Source: Bacilli bacterium
Lineage (GTDB): Bacteria; Bacillota_I; Bacilli_A; RF39; UBA660
Assembly: GCA_016297695.1 (NCBI GenBank)
Contig: JAEDGC010000008.1
Span: 1 to 46,318 of the forward strand
Direction: 5' to 3'
DNA length: 46,318 nt
Shown here in pieces: positions 7,609 to 14,794 of the stretch (positions are counted from its first letter, which is position 1; each line of letters starts with the position of its first letter). Under the pieces are notes generated by a model that ran no database searches, was not told the origin of the DNA, and was given only the letters and a program-made list of their open reading frames with translations. Made by a program: the position numbers and the translations under genes.

Positions 7609-8040
7609 CTAATCAACTTTCATTTCTATTGGCTTTTGAGCTGCATGTTTATGATCTTGTCCTCTATAAACAAATAGTTTTTTACCCATTTGTCTACCAA
7701 GTCTATTATGAGGAAGCATTCCTTTAATAGCTCTTTCCATCATTTCTTCAGGATAGTTTTCAATCATAGTTTTAGCATTTCTTTCTCTTAAGCCTCCTGG
7801 AAATCCACTGTGGTTATAATACATTTTGTCATTTAACTTATTACCAGTCAAATTAACTTTATCTGCATTAACAATGATTACATAATCTCCACAATCAACA
7901 TGAGGAGTATATGTAGGTTTGTGTTTTCCTCTCAAAATGTGAGCAGCTTTTGTAGCAACACGTCCTAAATTAAGACCAGCTGCATCAATAACATACCACT
8001 TACGTTCGATATTTTCTTTTTTTTGCATAAATGTACTCAT
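7609..8040 (-). CDS. rplM: 50S ribosomal protein uL13
   Basis: This 143-residue protein has the uL13 signatures RKWYVIDAAG, LGRVATKAAHILRGKHKPTYTPH, YYNHSGFPGG and MLPHNRLGRQM. It is an early-assembling 50S protein. It is first in the operon with rpsI, preceded by truA as in Bacilli, and has a dedicated promoter and a structured 5' leader. Confidence 0.97.
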   Translation of the reverse strand: MSTFMQKKENIERKWYVIDAAGLNLGRVATKAAHILRGKHKPTYTPHVDCGDYVIIVNADKVNLTGNKLNDKMYYNHSGFPGGLRERNAKTMIENYPEEMMERAIKGMLPHNRLGRQMGKKLFVYRGQDHKHAAQKPIEMKVD

Positions 8041-8115
8041 ATTTTTTTTCCTTCCATAATCGATTTCTTCTTCGACTTTCCCAGGGTCTAAAAGACTTCG
8101 AAAATAAAATGTACC
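8041..8115 (-). promoter_or_regulatory. Structured 5' leader of rplM (L13-leader-like)
   Basis: The roughly 75-nt untranslated leader contains a nested stem. An outer pairing (8098-8102 with 8071-8075) encloses a small hairpin GTCT-TTT-AGAC (8086-8096). Low-GC Firmicutes carry an autoregulatory L13 leader at this position. The location and compact structure fit, but I cannot confirm a match to the published consensus by eye. Confidence 0.45.
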
Positions 8116-8122
8116 ATTTAAA

Positions 8123-8151
8123 ATTATATTAGATTATTCTTTAAAAGTCAA
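8123..8151 (-). promoter_or_regulatory. Sigma-A promoter of rplM-rpsI
   Basis: TTGACT (8146-8151), a 17-nt spacer and TATAAT (8123-8128) on the minus strand form a near-consensus promoter. It gives a leader of about 75 nt and separates the ribosomal genes from truA. Confidence 0.8.
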
Positions 8152-8169
8152 CAAAATATTCTTTTTAAC

Positions 8170-8892
8170 CTAATATTTTATTTGTTTTAAATATAATCCA
8201 CAAGCTTCTGCTGTAGGCAATGTGATTTTCTCATTATAATTTTCTAACATCTTCTTTATATCATCACTAGTAATTTTATGCTTTCCAACCTCAATTAATG
8301 CCCCAACTAAATTTCTTACCATATACCTATAAAAACTTTTACCATTAAATTCTATTTCTATAATGTCATTTTTTTTCTTAAATTTTATTTTATAAATAAT
8401 ACAATCATAATTTTCTCTTGGGCCGCTAACAAAATTTTTAAAGTTATGAACACCAATAAAAATCTTACTTGCTTTTTTCATCCTTTTTATATCTAAATTT
8501 TTAACATTTTGATTAACATAATCATTTAATATTGGATTATATTTACCTAAATTAATTTTATAGATATATGTTTTTTCTTTAACACAAAATCTTGCATGAA
8601 AATCATTTTCTACTAATTTACAATCATTTATATATATATATGGTTTAACTAGACCGTTCAAGGCTTTTTTAAGGCTTTTAGGATTAATATTAATATCTAA
8701 ATCAAAATGGGCTTTTTGATCTAAAGCATGAACACCTCTATCTGTCCTGCCGGCACCTTTTATTACTACTTCTTTTTTATTAATTATTGTTAGAGCATTT
8801 TCAATAGTTTTTTGAACACTATTGTTTTCTTTTAATCTTTGAAATCCTTGAAATTTTGAACCATCATAACTAATACTTATCAAATATCTCAT
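8170..8892 (-). CDS. truA: tRNA pseudouridine(38-40) synthase
   Basis: This 240-residue protein has the TruA core GAGRTDRGVHALDQ with the catalytic Asp51, SYDGSKFQGFQ at the N-terminus, and FYRYMVRNLVGALIEVG near the C-terminus. It makes pseudouridine at positions 38-40 of the tRNA anticodon stem-loop. The length is normal. Its ATG overlaps the stop of the upstream EcfA2-like gene (TAATG), matching the ecfA1-ecfA2-ecfT-truA-rplM-rpsI order of Bacilli, except that ecfT is missing. Confidence 0.95.
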   Translation of the reverse strand: MRYLISISYDGSKFQGFQRLKENNSVQKTIENALTIINKKEVVIKGAGRTDRGVHALDQKAHFDLDININPKSLKKALNGLVKPYIYINDCKLVENDFHARFCVKEKTYIYKINLGKYNPILNDYVNQNVKNLDIKRMKKASKIFIGVHNFKNFVSGPRENYDCIIYKIKFKKKNDIIEIEFNGKSFYRYMVRNLVGALIEVGKHKITSDDIKKMLENYNEKITLPTAEACGLYLKQIKY

Positions 8893-9506
8893 TATACACT
8901 CCTAAAGATACCTTTTATTAATTCATTAATATCTGTATAATCTTCTAATTTAGCATGATTTTTTCTTGCTAATTTTACAAATTCAATAATTTCAGGTTTT
9001 TCAATATAATCATATATTTTATCATAATAAATATTATCAGAACTTAATTCCATAATTACTGTTTTATTTTCAACTACTAAAATAAAATCTATTATATCCA
9101 TTATTTTATCTAATCTATTTGTTATAAAAACAATTGTCTTATTATATTTAGTAACCATTTTTTTAAATAAATTTTTAAAGTAATTAAATTCTTTATTTAA
9201 AAAATTTATTTCAAAATCACTTAATATAATCATCTCTCTATTTTCTAATAATTTAATAGCTAATTCTAATTTTTCTATTTCATTTGAAGACAATACATTT
9301 AAAGGTTTAACTTTATCATTATCAGTAAGTAAACAAATTTTTAATGCTTCTTCTATTTTTTTTATATTAACATTTTTTAATTTTTCTTGTAGATAATCAA
9401 TAACTTTAATATTTTTTAAAAAATCTAATTCTAATTTTTCTTCATCAATATTTAAATCTATATCAAGTCCTAAAATTGCTGTTATCTTATTCTTTTTTAT
9501 TTCCAT
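8892..9506 (-). CDS. Degenerate EcfA2-like ABC ATPase
   Basis: This 204-residue protein sits exactly where ecfA2 lies in Bacilli. It keeps an ABC signature remnant (LSSNE at 72-76, followed by a helix and MIILSD at the Walker B position). The P-loop is gone: the place where Walker A should be reads ILGLDIDLN, with no GxxGxGK. The switch His is Asn130 in VFITNRLD. It is also about 75 residues shorter than normal EcfA. It overlaps the EcfA1-like gene by 10 nt and truA by 1 nt. EcfA proteins energise ECF vitamin transporters; with no P-loop this subunit cannot hydrolyse ATP by itself. The assignment rests on synteny plus remnants. Confidence 0.7.
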   Translation of the reverse strand: MEIKKNKITAILGLDIDLNIDEEKLELDFLKNIKVIDYLQEKLKNVNIKKIEEALKICLLTDNDKVKPLNVLSSNEIEKLELAIKLLENREMIILSDFEINFLNKEFNYFKNLFKKMVTKYNKTIVFITNRLDKIMDIIDFILVVENKTVIMELSSDNIYYDKIYDYIEKPEIIEFVKLARKNHAKLEDYTDINELIKGIFRSV

Positions 9507-10180
9507 AATTTATTCACCAATATTTCTTTTTCCAAATAGATATCTTTAATCAAATTATAATCTTTCAATTTTAATGATAAATCTACCATAAAAGGTAAAG
9601 TAAAACCTAATCTTTTTAATAATTTTTCTTCAAGTAGTATTTTTCTTGAAGAACCTGTTGCGATTATTTCACCATTATTTAAAATATATGTAACATCTGT
9701 TTGAAGTAAATCCTCTAAATCATTACTAACAATAATAAAATTAATTTTTTCTTTTTTTAAATATTCTAAAATATAATTTTTTTCTTTTTTAGTTAAATAT
9801 ATGAGGATATTATCAAATGAAATATAATTAGTATTGTTTAATAATCCTTTTAAAATACATAATTTAATTTTATCAGAGTTTTTTAATAAATTAGGATTCA
9901 TTTGTAAATTTATATTAGTTAATAAATCATTAACTATTTTTTTTTGTTTTGTATCTAAAATTAAATATTTAATTTCATCTTCAATACTAGAATGTAAAAA
10001 CATAAAATTTTTATATATTCTTGGGACATTATATTCCTGTTCCAATACTTTTAATAAAGAAGTTTTTCCACTACCAGATGTTCCAATTAAAGAAATATTA
10101 CAATTAAAATTGAAATTAATATTTTTCAGTATTTCTATGTCTTTAATCATTTTATTATAATTTTGTAAAAATATATTCAT
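9497..10180 (-). CDS. Degenerate EcfA1-like ABC ATPase
   Basis: This 227-residue protein has an intact Walker A (GTSGSGKT, 33-40), but the signature is lost (LKNSD at 99-103 instead of LSGGQ). The Walker B catalytic Glu is Asn124 (ISFDN) and the switch His is Asn153 (VSND). The C-terminal segment ILNNGEIIATGSSRKIL...LGFTLPFMVDLSLKLK matches the tail of EcfA/CbiO proteins well. It is the position homologue of ecfA1. Together with the next gene only one composite ATP site could form (this Walker A with the partner signature), and it lacks the normal catalytic residues. No ecfT follows. It may bind nucleotide for structure, or be decaying; both frames are nevertheless open. Confidence 0.75.
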   Translation of the reverse strand: MNIFLQNYNKMIKDIEILKNINFNFNCNISLIGTSGSGKTSLLKVLEQEYNVPRIYKNFMFLHSSIEDEIKYLILDTKQKKIVNDLLTNINLQMNPNLLKNSDKIKLCILKGLLNNTNYISFDNILIYLTKKEKNYILEYLKKEKINFIIVSNDLEDLLQTDVTYILNNGEIIATGSSRKILLEEKLLKRLGFTLPFMVDLSLKLKDYNLIKDIYLEKEILVNKLWK

Positions 10181-10252
10181 TATATCACCTCAAAAAAATG
10201 CTAAAATATTATATCATTTTTTTCAAAAAAGACAAACACTTACGTGTTTATC

Positions 10253-10555
10253 CTATTCTGGAATACGAATAATTACTTCATCAGGTAATGAATACATATA
10301 TTTTTCTCTTGCGTATCTAGCTACATAATCAGGATCCTGCAATTTAGTTACTTCTGAATTTAATGATTCTTCTTTTTCTAATAATGAAGTATATTCTTCA
10401 TTTAAAGAATTTATTTTTTTCTTATTTTGAAATATTTTAGACCAATCATTAAATACACTAAAAATCAATGTAAAAACTAAAATAAACAAAAATACTGTTT
10501 GAAAAAATAATCTTCTTTTTACTTTTTTTGTAATTTTACCTTTCATTATAATCAT
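10253..10555 (-). CDS. divIC: Septum formation initiator DivIC/FtsB family protein
   Basis: This 100-residue bitopic protein has a basic N-terminus, one membrane segment (about residues 17-37), a coiled coil (about 42-68) and the family C-terminal segment DPDYVARYAREKYMY. It works with FtsL and DivIB (FtsQ) in activating septal peptidoglycan synthesis. It follows yabP-yabQ as in Bacillus. The ATG at 10555 or the internal ATG at 10546 could be the start; neither ribosome binding site is decisive. Confidence 0.9.
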   Translation of the reverse strand: MIIMKGKITKKVKRRLFFQTVFLFILVFTLIFSVFNDWSKIFQNKKKINSLNEEYTSLLEKEESLNSEVTKLQDPDYVARYAREKYMYSLPDEVIIRIPE

Positions 10556-10570
10556 CCATTCTCAATATGA

Positions 10571-10879
10571 TTATAACATTATTTTTCTCTTTTTCAATTT
10601 TTTAATTAACATATTTACATGTTTTTGTGTATAATTTGCAATCAAATAACCTAGTACTATAGTAATTATGAAATAAATATGAAAGTAACCACTATTTAGC
10701 TTAAAATTTATTATCACATAAATTAAAACCATATCAAGTATAAATATTGTATTATTCAAGTATTTAATAAAATTAGTGTTTTTTTTATTTATTAAATAAT
10801 TTATTTCTACAAGATAAAAAAAGAAAAAACCATAAATAAACGAAAATATAAAAGTAATAATTTGTAAAATATTATCCAT
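10571..10879 (-). CDS. yabQ: Spore cortex biosynthesis protein YabQ
   Basis: This 102-residue protein has about four hydrophobic segments, which matches YabQ, an outer-forespore-membrane protein needed for spore cortex formation in Bacillus. The sequence is diverged and the call leans on its place between yabP and divIC, plus the membrane layout (a first helix with FIYGFFFFYLVEINY). It is shorter than Bacillus YabQ. Its ATG overlaps the yabP stop (TAATG). Confidence 0.75.
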   Translation of the reverse strand: MDNILQIITFIFSFIYGFFFFYLVEINYLINKKNTNFIKYLNNTIFILDMVLIYVIINFKLNSGYFHIYFIITIVLGYLIANYTQKHVNMLIKKLKKRKIML

Positions 10880-11163
10880 TATTTAAATAGTTTTGTTATC
10901 AAACTTTCATCCTTATTTTTTTGTTTACCATCAACATAAGACATACTGTTTATTTTTCCTTTTATTTTAACATTACCATCTGAAGTATCTAGTTTATTTA
11001 ATTCTAAACTTTCACCTTTTAAAAGAATAACACCCATATTACTTTCCATTAAAAATTCTTCATTATCAAAACTCACTATTTTTTTTATACCTGTTAAATA
11101 TATAGTTTTTCTATCTGTCATTTTAACTTCATGGTTACCTATTAACACATTGTCATTTTGCAT
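10879..11163 (-). CDS. yabP: Sporulation protein YabP (YabP/YqfC family)
   Basis: This 94-residue soluble protein has the YabP/YqfC pattern: HEVKMTDRKTIYLTGIKKIVSFDNEEFLMES, then GVILLKGESLELNKLD and a GNVKIKGKINSMSY strand. YabP is a mother-cell protein required for cortex assembly. It is the first gene of yabP-yabQ-divIC, the same order as in Bacillus subtilis, and lies just after the spoVG terminator. Confidence 0.88.
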   Translation of the reverse strand: MQNDNVLIGNHEVKMTDRKTIYLTGIKKIVSFDNEEFLMESNMGVILLKGESLELNKLDTSDGNVKIKGKINSMSYVDGKQKNKDESLITKLFK

Positions 11164-11185
11164 TTTATCACCCTACTAAATGATA

Positions 11186-11213
11186 TTAAAAAAAACTCAT
11201 AAATATGAGTTTT
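11186..11213 (-). terminator. spoVG terminator
   Basis: The minus strand carries AAAACTCATA-TT-TATGAGTTTT followed by further T residues, immediately after the spoVG stop at 11212. The stem is perfect and the T run is long. Confidence 0.88.
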
Positions 11214-11478
11214 AATTTTCAGAATCTTCTTTGTTATATTCTTCAAAAATTGCATCTTCGAACATTTTTCTAACGTCTGGGTTAATTGGATGAGCAATAT
11301 CTCTATAATCTCCAGTTGGTGTTTTTCTACTAGGCATCGCTATAAATAATCCATTATCTCCTTCAATTATTCTAATATCATGAATAGCAAATGAATTATC
11401 TATAACTACTGTAGCTATACCTTTAATTCTTTTTCCTTCTTTTTCAATTTTGTGTACATTTACTGATGTAATTTCCAT
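11212..11478 (-). CDS. spoVG: Septation regulator SpoVG
   Basis: This 88-residue protein is a full-length SpoVG: MEITSVNVHKI at the start, IRIIEGDNGLFIAMPSRKTPTGDYRDIAHPIN in the centre, and an acidic C-terminus. SpoVG is a small nucleic-acid-binding protein affecting septation, sporulation and other regulons. It has its own promoter, an AGGAGGAG ribosome binding site and a terminator, so it is monocistronic here. The identity is secure. Confidence 0.97.
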   Translation of the reverse strand: MEITSVNVHKIEKEGKRIKGIATVVIDNSFAIHDIRIIEGDNGLFIAMPSRKTPTGDYRDIAHPINPDVRKMFEDAIFEEYNKEDSEN

Positions 11479-11514
11479 AACACCACTCCTCCTAAAGTTA
11501 TCTAACTTAATATT

Positions 11515-11543
11515 ATTTTATCAATATGTGCAAATTTTTGCAA
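11515..11543 (-). promoter_or_regulatory. Sigma-A-like promoter of spoVG
   Basis: TTGCAA (11538-11543), a 17-nt spacer and TAAAAT (11515-11520) lie on the minus strand about 37 nt before the ATG. The -35 is part of a small inverted repeat (TTGCAAAAATTTGCA), which could be an operator. No sigma-H motif, the form used in Bacillus, was seen. Confidence 0.55.
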
Positions 11544-11549
11544 GAAGAT

Positions 11550-11762
11550 TTAATAATATTTTATTTTTACTTCACCAGTAAGAACATCAACATAATTAAA
11601 ACTTTTATCAACGCCATTAATTCTTACGGTAAATAATGCTGGATAAACATTTGAAATATATCCAACATAGGTTGAATTTTTATTTCTCATTCCAAATACT
11701 TTAATTTCTATATTTCTATATAAATTATTTTTTATTTGATTTTTAACATCATCGATATTCAT
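11550..11762 (-). CDS. veg: Veg protein (DUF1021)
   Basis: This 70-residue small beta protein shows the Veg pattern KNQIKNNLYRNIEIKVFGMRNK, then GYISNVYPALFTVRI and SFNYVDVLTGEVKI. Veg is abundant in Bacillus and affects biofilm matrix expression and spore germination; its mechanism is unclear. It is 16 residues shorter than the 86-residue Bacillus form. It follows yabG by 12 nt, the conserved order. An AAAGGAA ribosome binding site precedes the ATG. Confidence 0.93.
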   Translation of the reverse strand: MNIDDVKNQIKNNLYRNIEIKVFGMRNKNSTYVGYISNVYPALFTVRINGVDKSFNYVDVLTGEVKIKYY

Positions 11763-11774
11763 GTTTTTCCTTTC

Positions 11775-12548
11775 TTATCTTGGATATCCAACAAACATTA
11801 AACCATTACTTTTTAAACCACCTATACCATCTTTTCCATATTTTGTTTTTTCTAATAATTCTAATAAATCTATTTCTTTATTTCGTTCTGTTAAAGCTAG
11901 TGATGCAGCAATAATTGCTGGATCAAGTGCATGAATATTTATACGTTTAGGACTTGATGCAAAATTTGCTCCAGCTTTTATCAACTCTTCATAATCACTT
12001 TGACATGCACCAGCTATAATTACAAGTTTGTCATGAGATTTTTCATATTTTCTAGCCATTTTAACTGCATTTACAAAGTTTAATGAGTTTTTATAATTTC
12101 TTATATCTTTCATATCACCCTTTTTTTTGTAAAATGCATCATGCCCAGTTATAATTACAATATCAGGTTTATATTCTTCAAGTAGAGGGGTAATTTCTGT
12201 AAAAATTTTATCCTCTTTTATTTTTTTACCAACAGCATAAACATTCAAATTTTTATAATATTTTAAACATCTATCTAAATATTCACTGTCACCATCAATA
12301 TGTAATATTCTTGCAGGTAAATAAAAAAAATCTCCTCTATCTGAATTACTATCTTTTAATTCTGTGGAAATTTCTTCATTTTTTGCTTTAATTTCTTCTT
12401 TAATCAAATCTTCAATAAAACTATCTGCATATAATCTAACATCAGCACCTTTTAAATAGTATACACCATTTTTAATATTTATAACTTTAAAAATTATGTC
12501 ATTATTATAACTTTTTCTAGAAACATAATCTCCTTTTTTGATATCCAC
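11775..12548 (-). CDS. yabG: Sporulation-specific protease YabG
   Basis: This 257-residue protein matches YabG: GDYVSRKSYNNDIIFKV at the start, ARILHIDGDSEYLDRCLKYYKNL, PDIVIITGHDAFYKKKGD, VIIAGACQSDYEELIKAGANFASSPKRINIHALDPAII. YabG is a sporulation-specific cysteine protease, probably acting through the Cys in GACQS, that processes spore coat proteins. I take the GTG at 12548 as the start because GGTGA lies 5 nt upstream; longer TTG or GTG starts lack a ribosome binding site. It lies between rsmA and veg, as in Bacillus. Confidence 0.92.
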   Translation of the reverse strand: MDIKKGDYVSRKSYNNDIIFKVINIKNGVYYLKGADVRLYADSFIEDLIKEEIKAKNEEISTELKDSNSDRGDFFYLPARILHIDGDSEYLDRCLKYYKNLNVYAVGKKIKEDKIFTEITPLLEEYKPDIVIITGHDAFYKKKGDMKDIRNYKNSLNFVNAVKMARKYEKSHDKLVIIAGACQSDYEELIKAGANFASSPKRINIHALDPAIIAASLALTERNKEIDLLELLEKTKYGKDGIGGLKSNGLMFVGYPR

Positions 12549-12584
12549 TTGTATCACCAATATATTATATGCCTAAAAATTATT

Positions 12585-13367
12585 TTATTTACCTATTTCA
12601 AAAAAGATTTCTTTAAATATTTCTAAATCTAATTCTTCTGCACGACAATTTTCAGAAATATTATTTTTTTCTAATATTTCTTTTACTTTATTCCATTCAA
12701 AGTCTTTTAAATTATTTTTCAATGTTTTTCTCTTATGGGCAAAACAAATATTTAAGAATTTATAAAATTTTGAATCTTCAAAAATATCATCTTTCTTTAT
12801 AAATTTCACAACAGCGCTATCAACTTTTGGTACTGGATTAAAGCAAGTATTTTTTACATCAAATAATTTTTCTATATTAAAATAATTATTTAAATATACA
12901 GTTATGGCACCATATTCTTTTGATTTTGGTTTAGAACTAAATCTATTTGCTACTTCTTTTTGAACTAGTAATGTCATAGCTTTTACATTTAACTTTTCCT
13001 TTATTATATGTTCTATAATTGGTGTAGTAATATAGTAAGGGATATTTGCTATTACGTAAATATTATTAAATTTATAATTAATGCTTTCTATATCTTTTTG
13101 AATATTACTTGTTAAAAAATCACTATAAATTATTTTTGTTGTGTTATTTTCTAAAGGAAGCAAATATTCTTTGGTTCTTTCATCTATTTCGTATGCAAGA
13201 ACATACGAATTTTTCTTTTGTAATTTTTTAGTTAAAGCTCCCATCCCTGGTCCAATTTCAATTATTAAATCCCTATTTGTATCTATTGAATTAGCTATTT
13301 TATTTAAAATATTTTCGTCTTTTAAAAAATTTTGTCCTAAACTTTTCTTTGCTTTTAAATTTTGCAT
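12585..13367 (-). CDS. rsmA: 16S rRNA dimethyladenosine transferase
   Basis: This 260-residue protein is RsmA/KsgA: LGQNFLKDENIL at the N-terminus, SAM loop EIGPGMGALTKKL, motif IV NIPYYITTPI, and the C-terminal helical part FAHKRKTLKNNL. It dimethylates two adjacent adenosines in helix 45 of 16S rRNA and acts as a late 30S assembly checkpoint; loss gives kasugamycin resistance. In Bacillus rnmV (RNase M5) lies between the yabE-like gene and rsmA; it is missing here. Confidence 0.96.
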   Translation of the reverse strand: MQNLKAKKSLGQNFLKDENILNKIANSIDTNRDLIIEIGPGMGALTKKLQKKNSYVLAYEIDERTKEYLLPLENNTTKIIYSDFLTSNIQKDIESINYKFNNIYVIANIPYYITTPIIEHIIKEKLNVKAMTLLVQKEVANRFSSKPKSKEYGAITVYLNNYFNIEKLFDVKNTCFNPVPKVDSAVVKFIKKDDIFEDSKFYKFLNICFAHKRKTLKNNLKDFEWNKVKEILEKNNISENCRAEELDLEIFKEIFFEIGK

Positions 13368-13392
13368 TTAATCACCTCTTAAAAAAACTAGG

Positions 13393-13932
13393 TTACCACC
13401 CAGTTCTTAGTATATCATAACTTATTGAAGATCTTCCAATAGTTCTAACTGCATATTCATAGTTATTTGAAAGTAAATCAATATCATTTCCAAGGACACC
13501 CCTATCAAGTACAATTGCAATAATTGGGTCATTAGAAATATTTTGCTTATTAAATCTTATAATTGTTCCACAAGGTAAATTTTTACTTGAAGCAACAATT
13601 CTAACAGTGCCATATGAATTATCTGGATATGTTTCTGTTCCATTTAAAACTTCGTAATTTGGAGCACATGCCAATCTTCCGGAACATAATGGACAATCTG
13701 CAGTATATCCAGTTAAATCACCTGTATATGTATCTTTAGTGGCATATAAATCATTAGATATTTCTTCTTCTAATTTTAATGCCATTGTAGTTAAATTAAT
13801 TGTTCTATTCTCATTAACACTTTCTACTTTTGTTTCATATTTTTTTGATGAAGTTTCAACAATTAATATAATAACTACTACAATAAAAAGACGAATTATT
13901 TTGCAAGTATTTTTTAGCAATTTTTTATTCAT
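13393..13932 (-). CDS. 3D-domain secreted protein (short YabE-like)
   Basis: This 179-residue protein has an N-terminal membrane segment (about residues 10-27) and a C-terminal 3D domain with the acidic residues of VLDRG and NDIDLL, preceded by the TGYTADCPLCSGRLAC cysteine cluster. 3D domains share the double-psi beta-barrel fold of MltA-type lytic transglycosylases and of Sps/Rpf-like enzymes. Bacillus YabE at this place is about 430 residues, with DUF348 and G5 domains that are absent here. The ATG at 13932 is chosen for its AGAGGTGAT site; an upstream in-frame ATG lies in the tatD tail. A role in cell-wall remodelling, perhaps in spores, is inferred. Confidence 0.82.
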   Translation of the reverse strand: MNKKLLKNTCKIIRLFIVVVIILIVETSSKKYETKVESVNENRTINLTTMALKLEEEISNDLYATKDTYTGDLTGYTADCPLCSGRLACAPNYEVLNGTETYPDNSYGTVRIVASSKNLPCGTIIRFNKQNISNDPIIAIVLDRGVLGNDIDLLSNNYEYAVRTIGRSSISYDILRTGW

Positions 13933-13978
13933 CTTATCACCTCTTTGTATTGTAGCTAATATTTTAACATAATATAAA

Positions 13979-14728
13979 TTAAATGTCAAAAATACGAGAT
14001 ATATTATCGTTGGTAATTTTTGCAAGTTTTTCAAGATCAACACTATATAAATTTGCTATAAATTCTGCTATGTTTAAAATATACTTAGGAGAATTTTGGG
14101 TACCACGATATGGATGAGGTGTTAAATAAGGAGAATCTGTTTCCAATATTATATTTTCTAAACCAAGTTCTTTTATAACCTCTTTAACTTTACTATTTTT
14201 AAATGTTATAACTCCATTTACTCCGATTAAAAAACCCATTTTAATATAAATTTTTGCTACCTCTAAACTACCACTAAAAGAATGAATAACACCATTTACT
14301 TTATATTTTTTTAGTGTATCAATTGTGTCTTGAGTTGCTTCTCTACTGTGAATTACAACAGGTTTATTATATTTCTCAGCTATTGCTAATTGTCTTTCAA
14401 ATAATTTAATTTGTTCTTCTTTATTTTCTTTTGTATAGTAATAATCCAGTCCTATCTCACCGATAGCTATTATTTTTTTATTACTTAAATTTTTTTCTAT
14501 AAAATATAAATCTTTTTCATTATAATTTTCTACATCTTCTGGATGTATTCCCAAAGTACCATAAATATTTGAATAATTATTAATTAACTTTATAACTTCT
14601 TCATTGGATTTTTGGTTACAACCTGCTACAATATATCTATTAACGTTATTAGATTCTGCTTGTTTTAAAATTATATCTAAATCATTATAATACTCTTTAT
14701 ATAAATGACAATGTGTATCTGTAAACAT
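13979..14728 (-). CDS. TatD-family metal-dependent hydrolase (DNase)
   Basis: This 249-residue protein has the TatD TIM-barrel metal motifs: DTHCHL near the start, IHPEDV, GEIGLDYYY, PVVIHSREA and ETDSPYLTPHPYRG near the end. The family (YabD in Bacillus) has 3'-5' DNase and RNase activities. The ATG at 14728 has AGGTGGG upstream; a longer start lacks support. It follows metG after a terminator, the same order as in Bacillus. Confidence 0.93.
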   Translation of the reverse strand: MFTDTHCHLYKEYYNDLDIILKQAESNNVNRYIVAGCNQKSNEEVIKLINNYSNIYGTLGIHPEDVENYNEKDLYFIEKNLSNKKIIAIGEIGLDYYYTKENKEEQIKLFERQLAIAEKYNKPVVIHSREATQDTIDTLKKYKVNGVIHSFSGSLEVAKIYIKMGFLIGVNGVITFKNSKVKEVIKELGLENIILETDSPYLTPHPYRGTQNSPKYILNIAEFIANLYSVDLEKLAKITNDNISRIFDI

Positions 14729-14752
14729 TATTTCCCACCTCAATTCTATTAC

Positions 14753-14788
14753 CAAAAAATATTTCCCGGAAAATAATTTTCCAGGAAA
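14753..14788 (-). terminator. metG terminator built of Noc-site-like palindromes
   Basis: The minus strand forms a 12-bp stem (TTTCCTGGAAAA / TTTTCCGGGAAA with one wobble, 3-nt loop, 14762-14788), followed by TATTTTTT. Each arm is itself nearly palindromic: 14761-14774 differs from ATTTCCCGGGAAAT at one position and 14776-14789 at two. Confidence 0.85.
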
Positions 14789-14794
14789 TAATAA

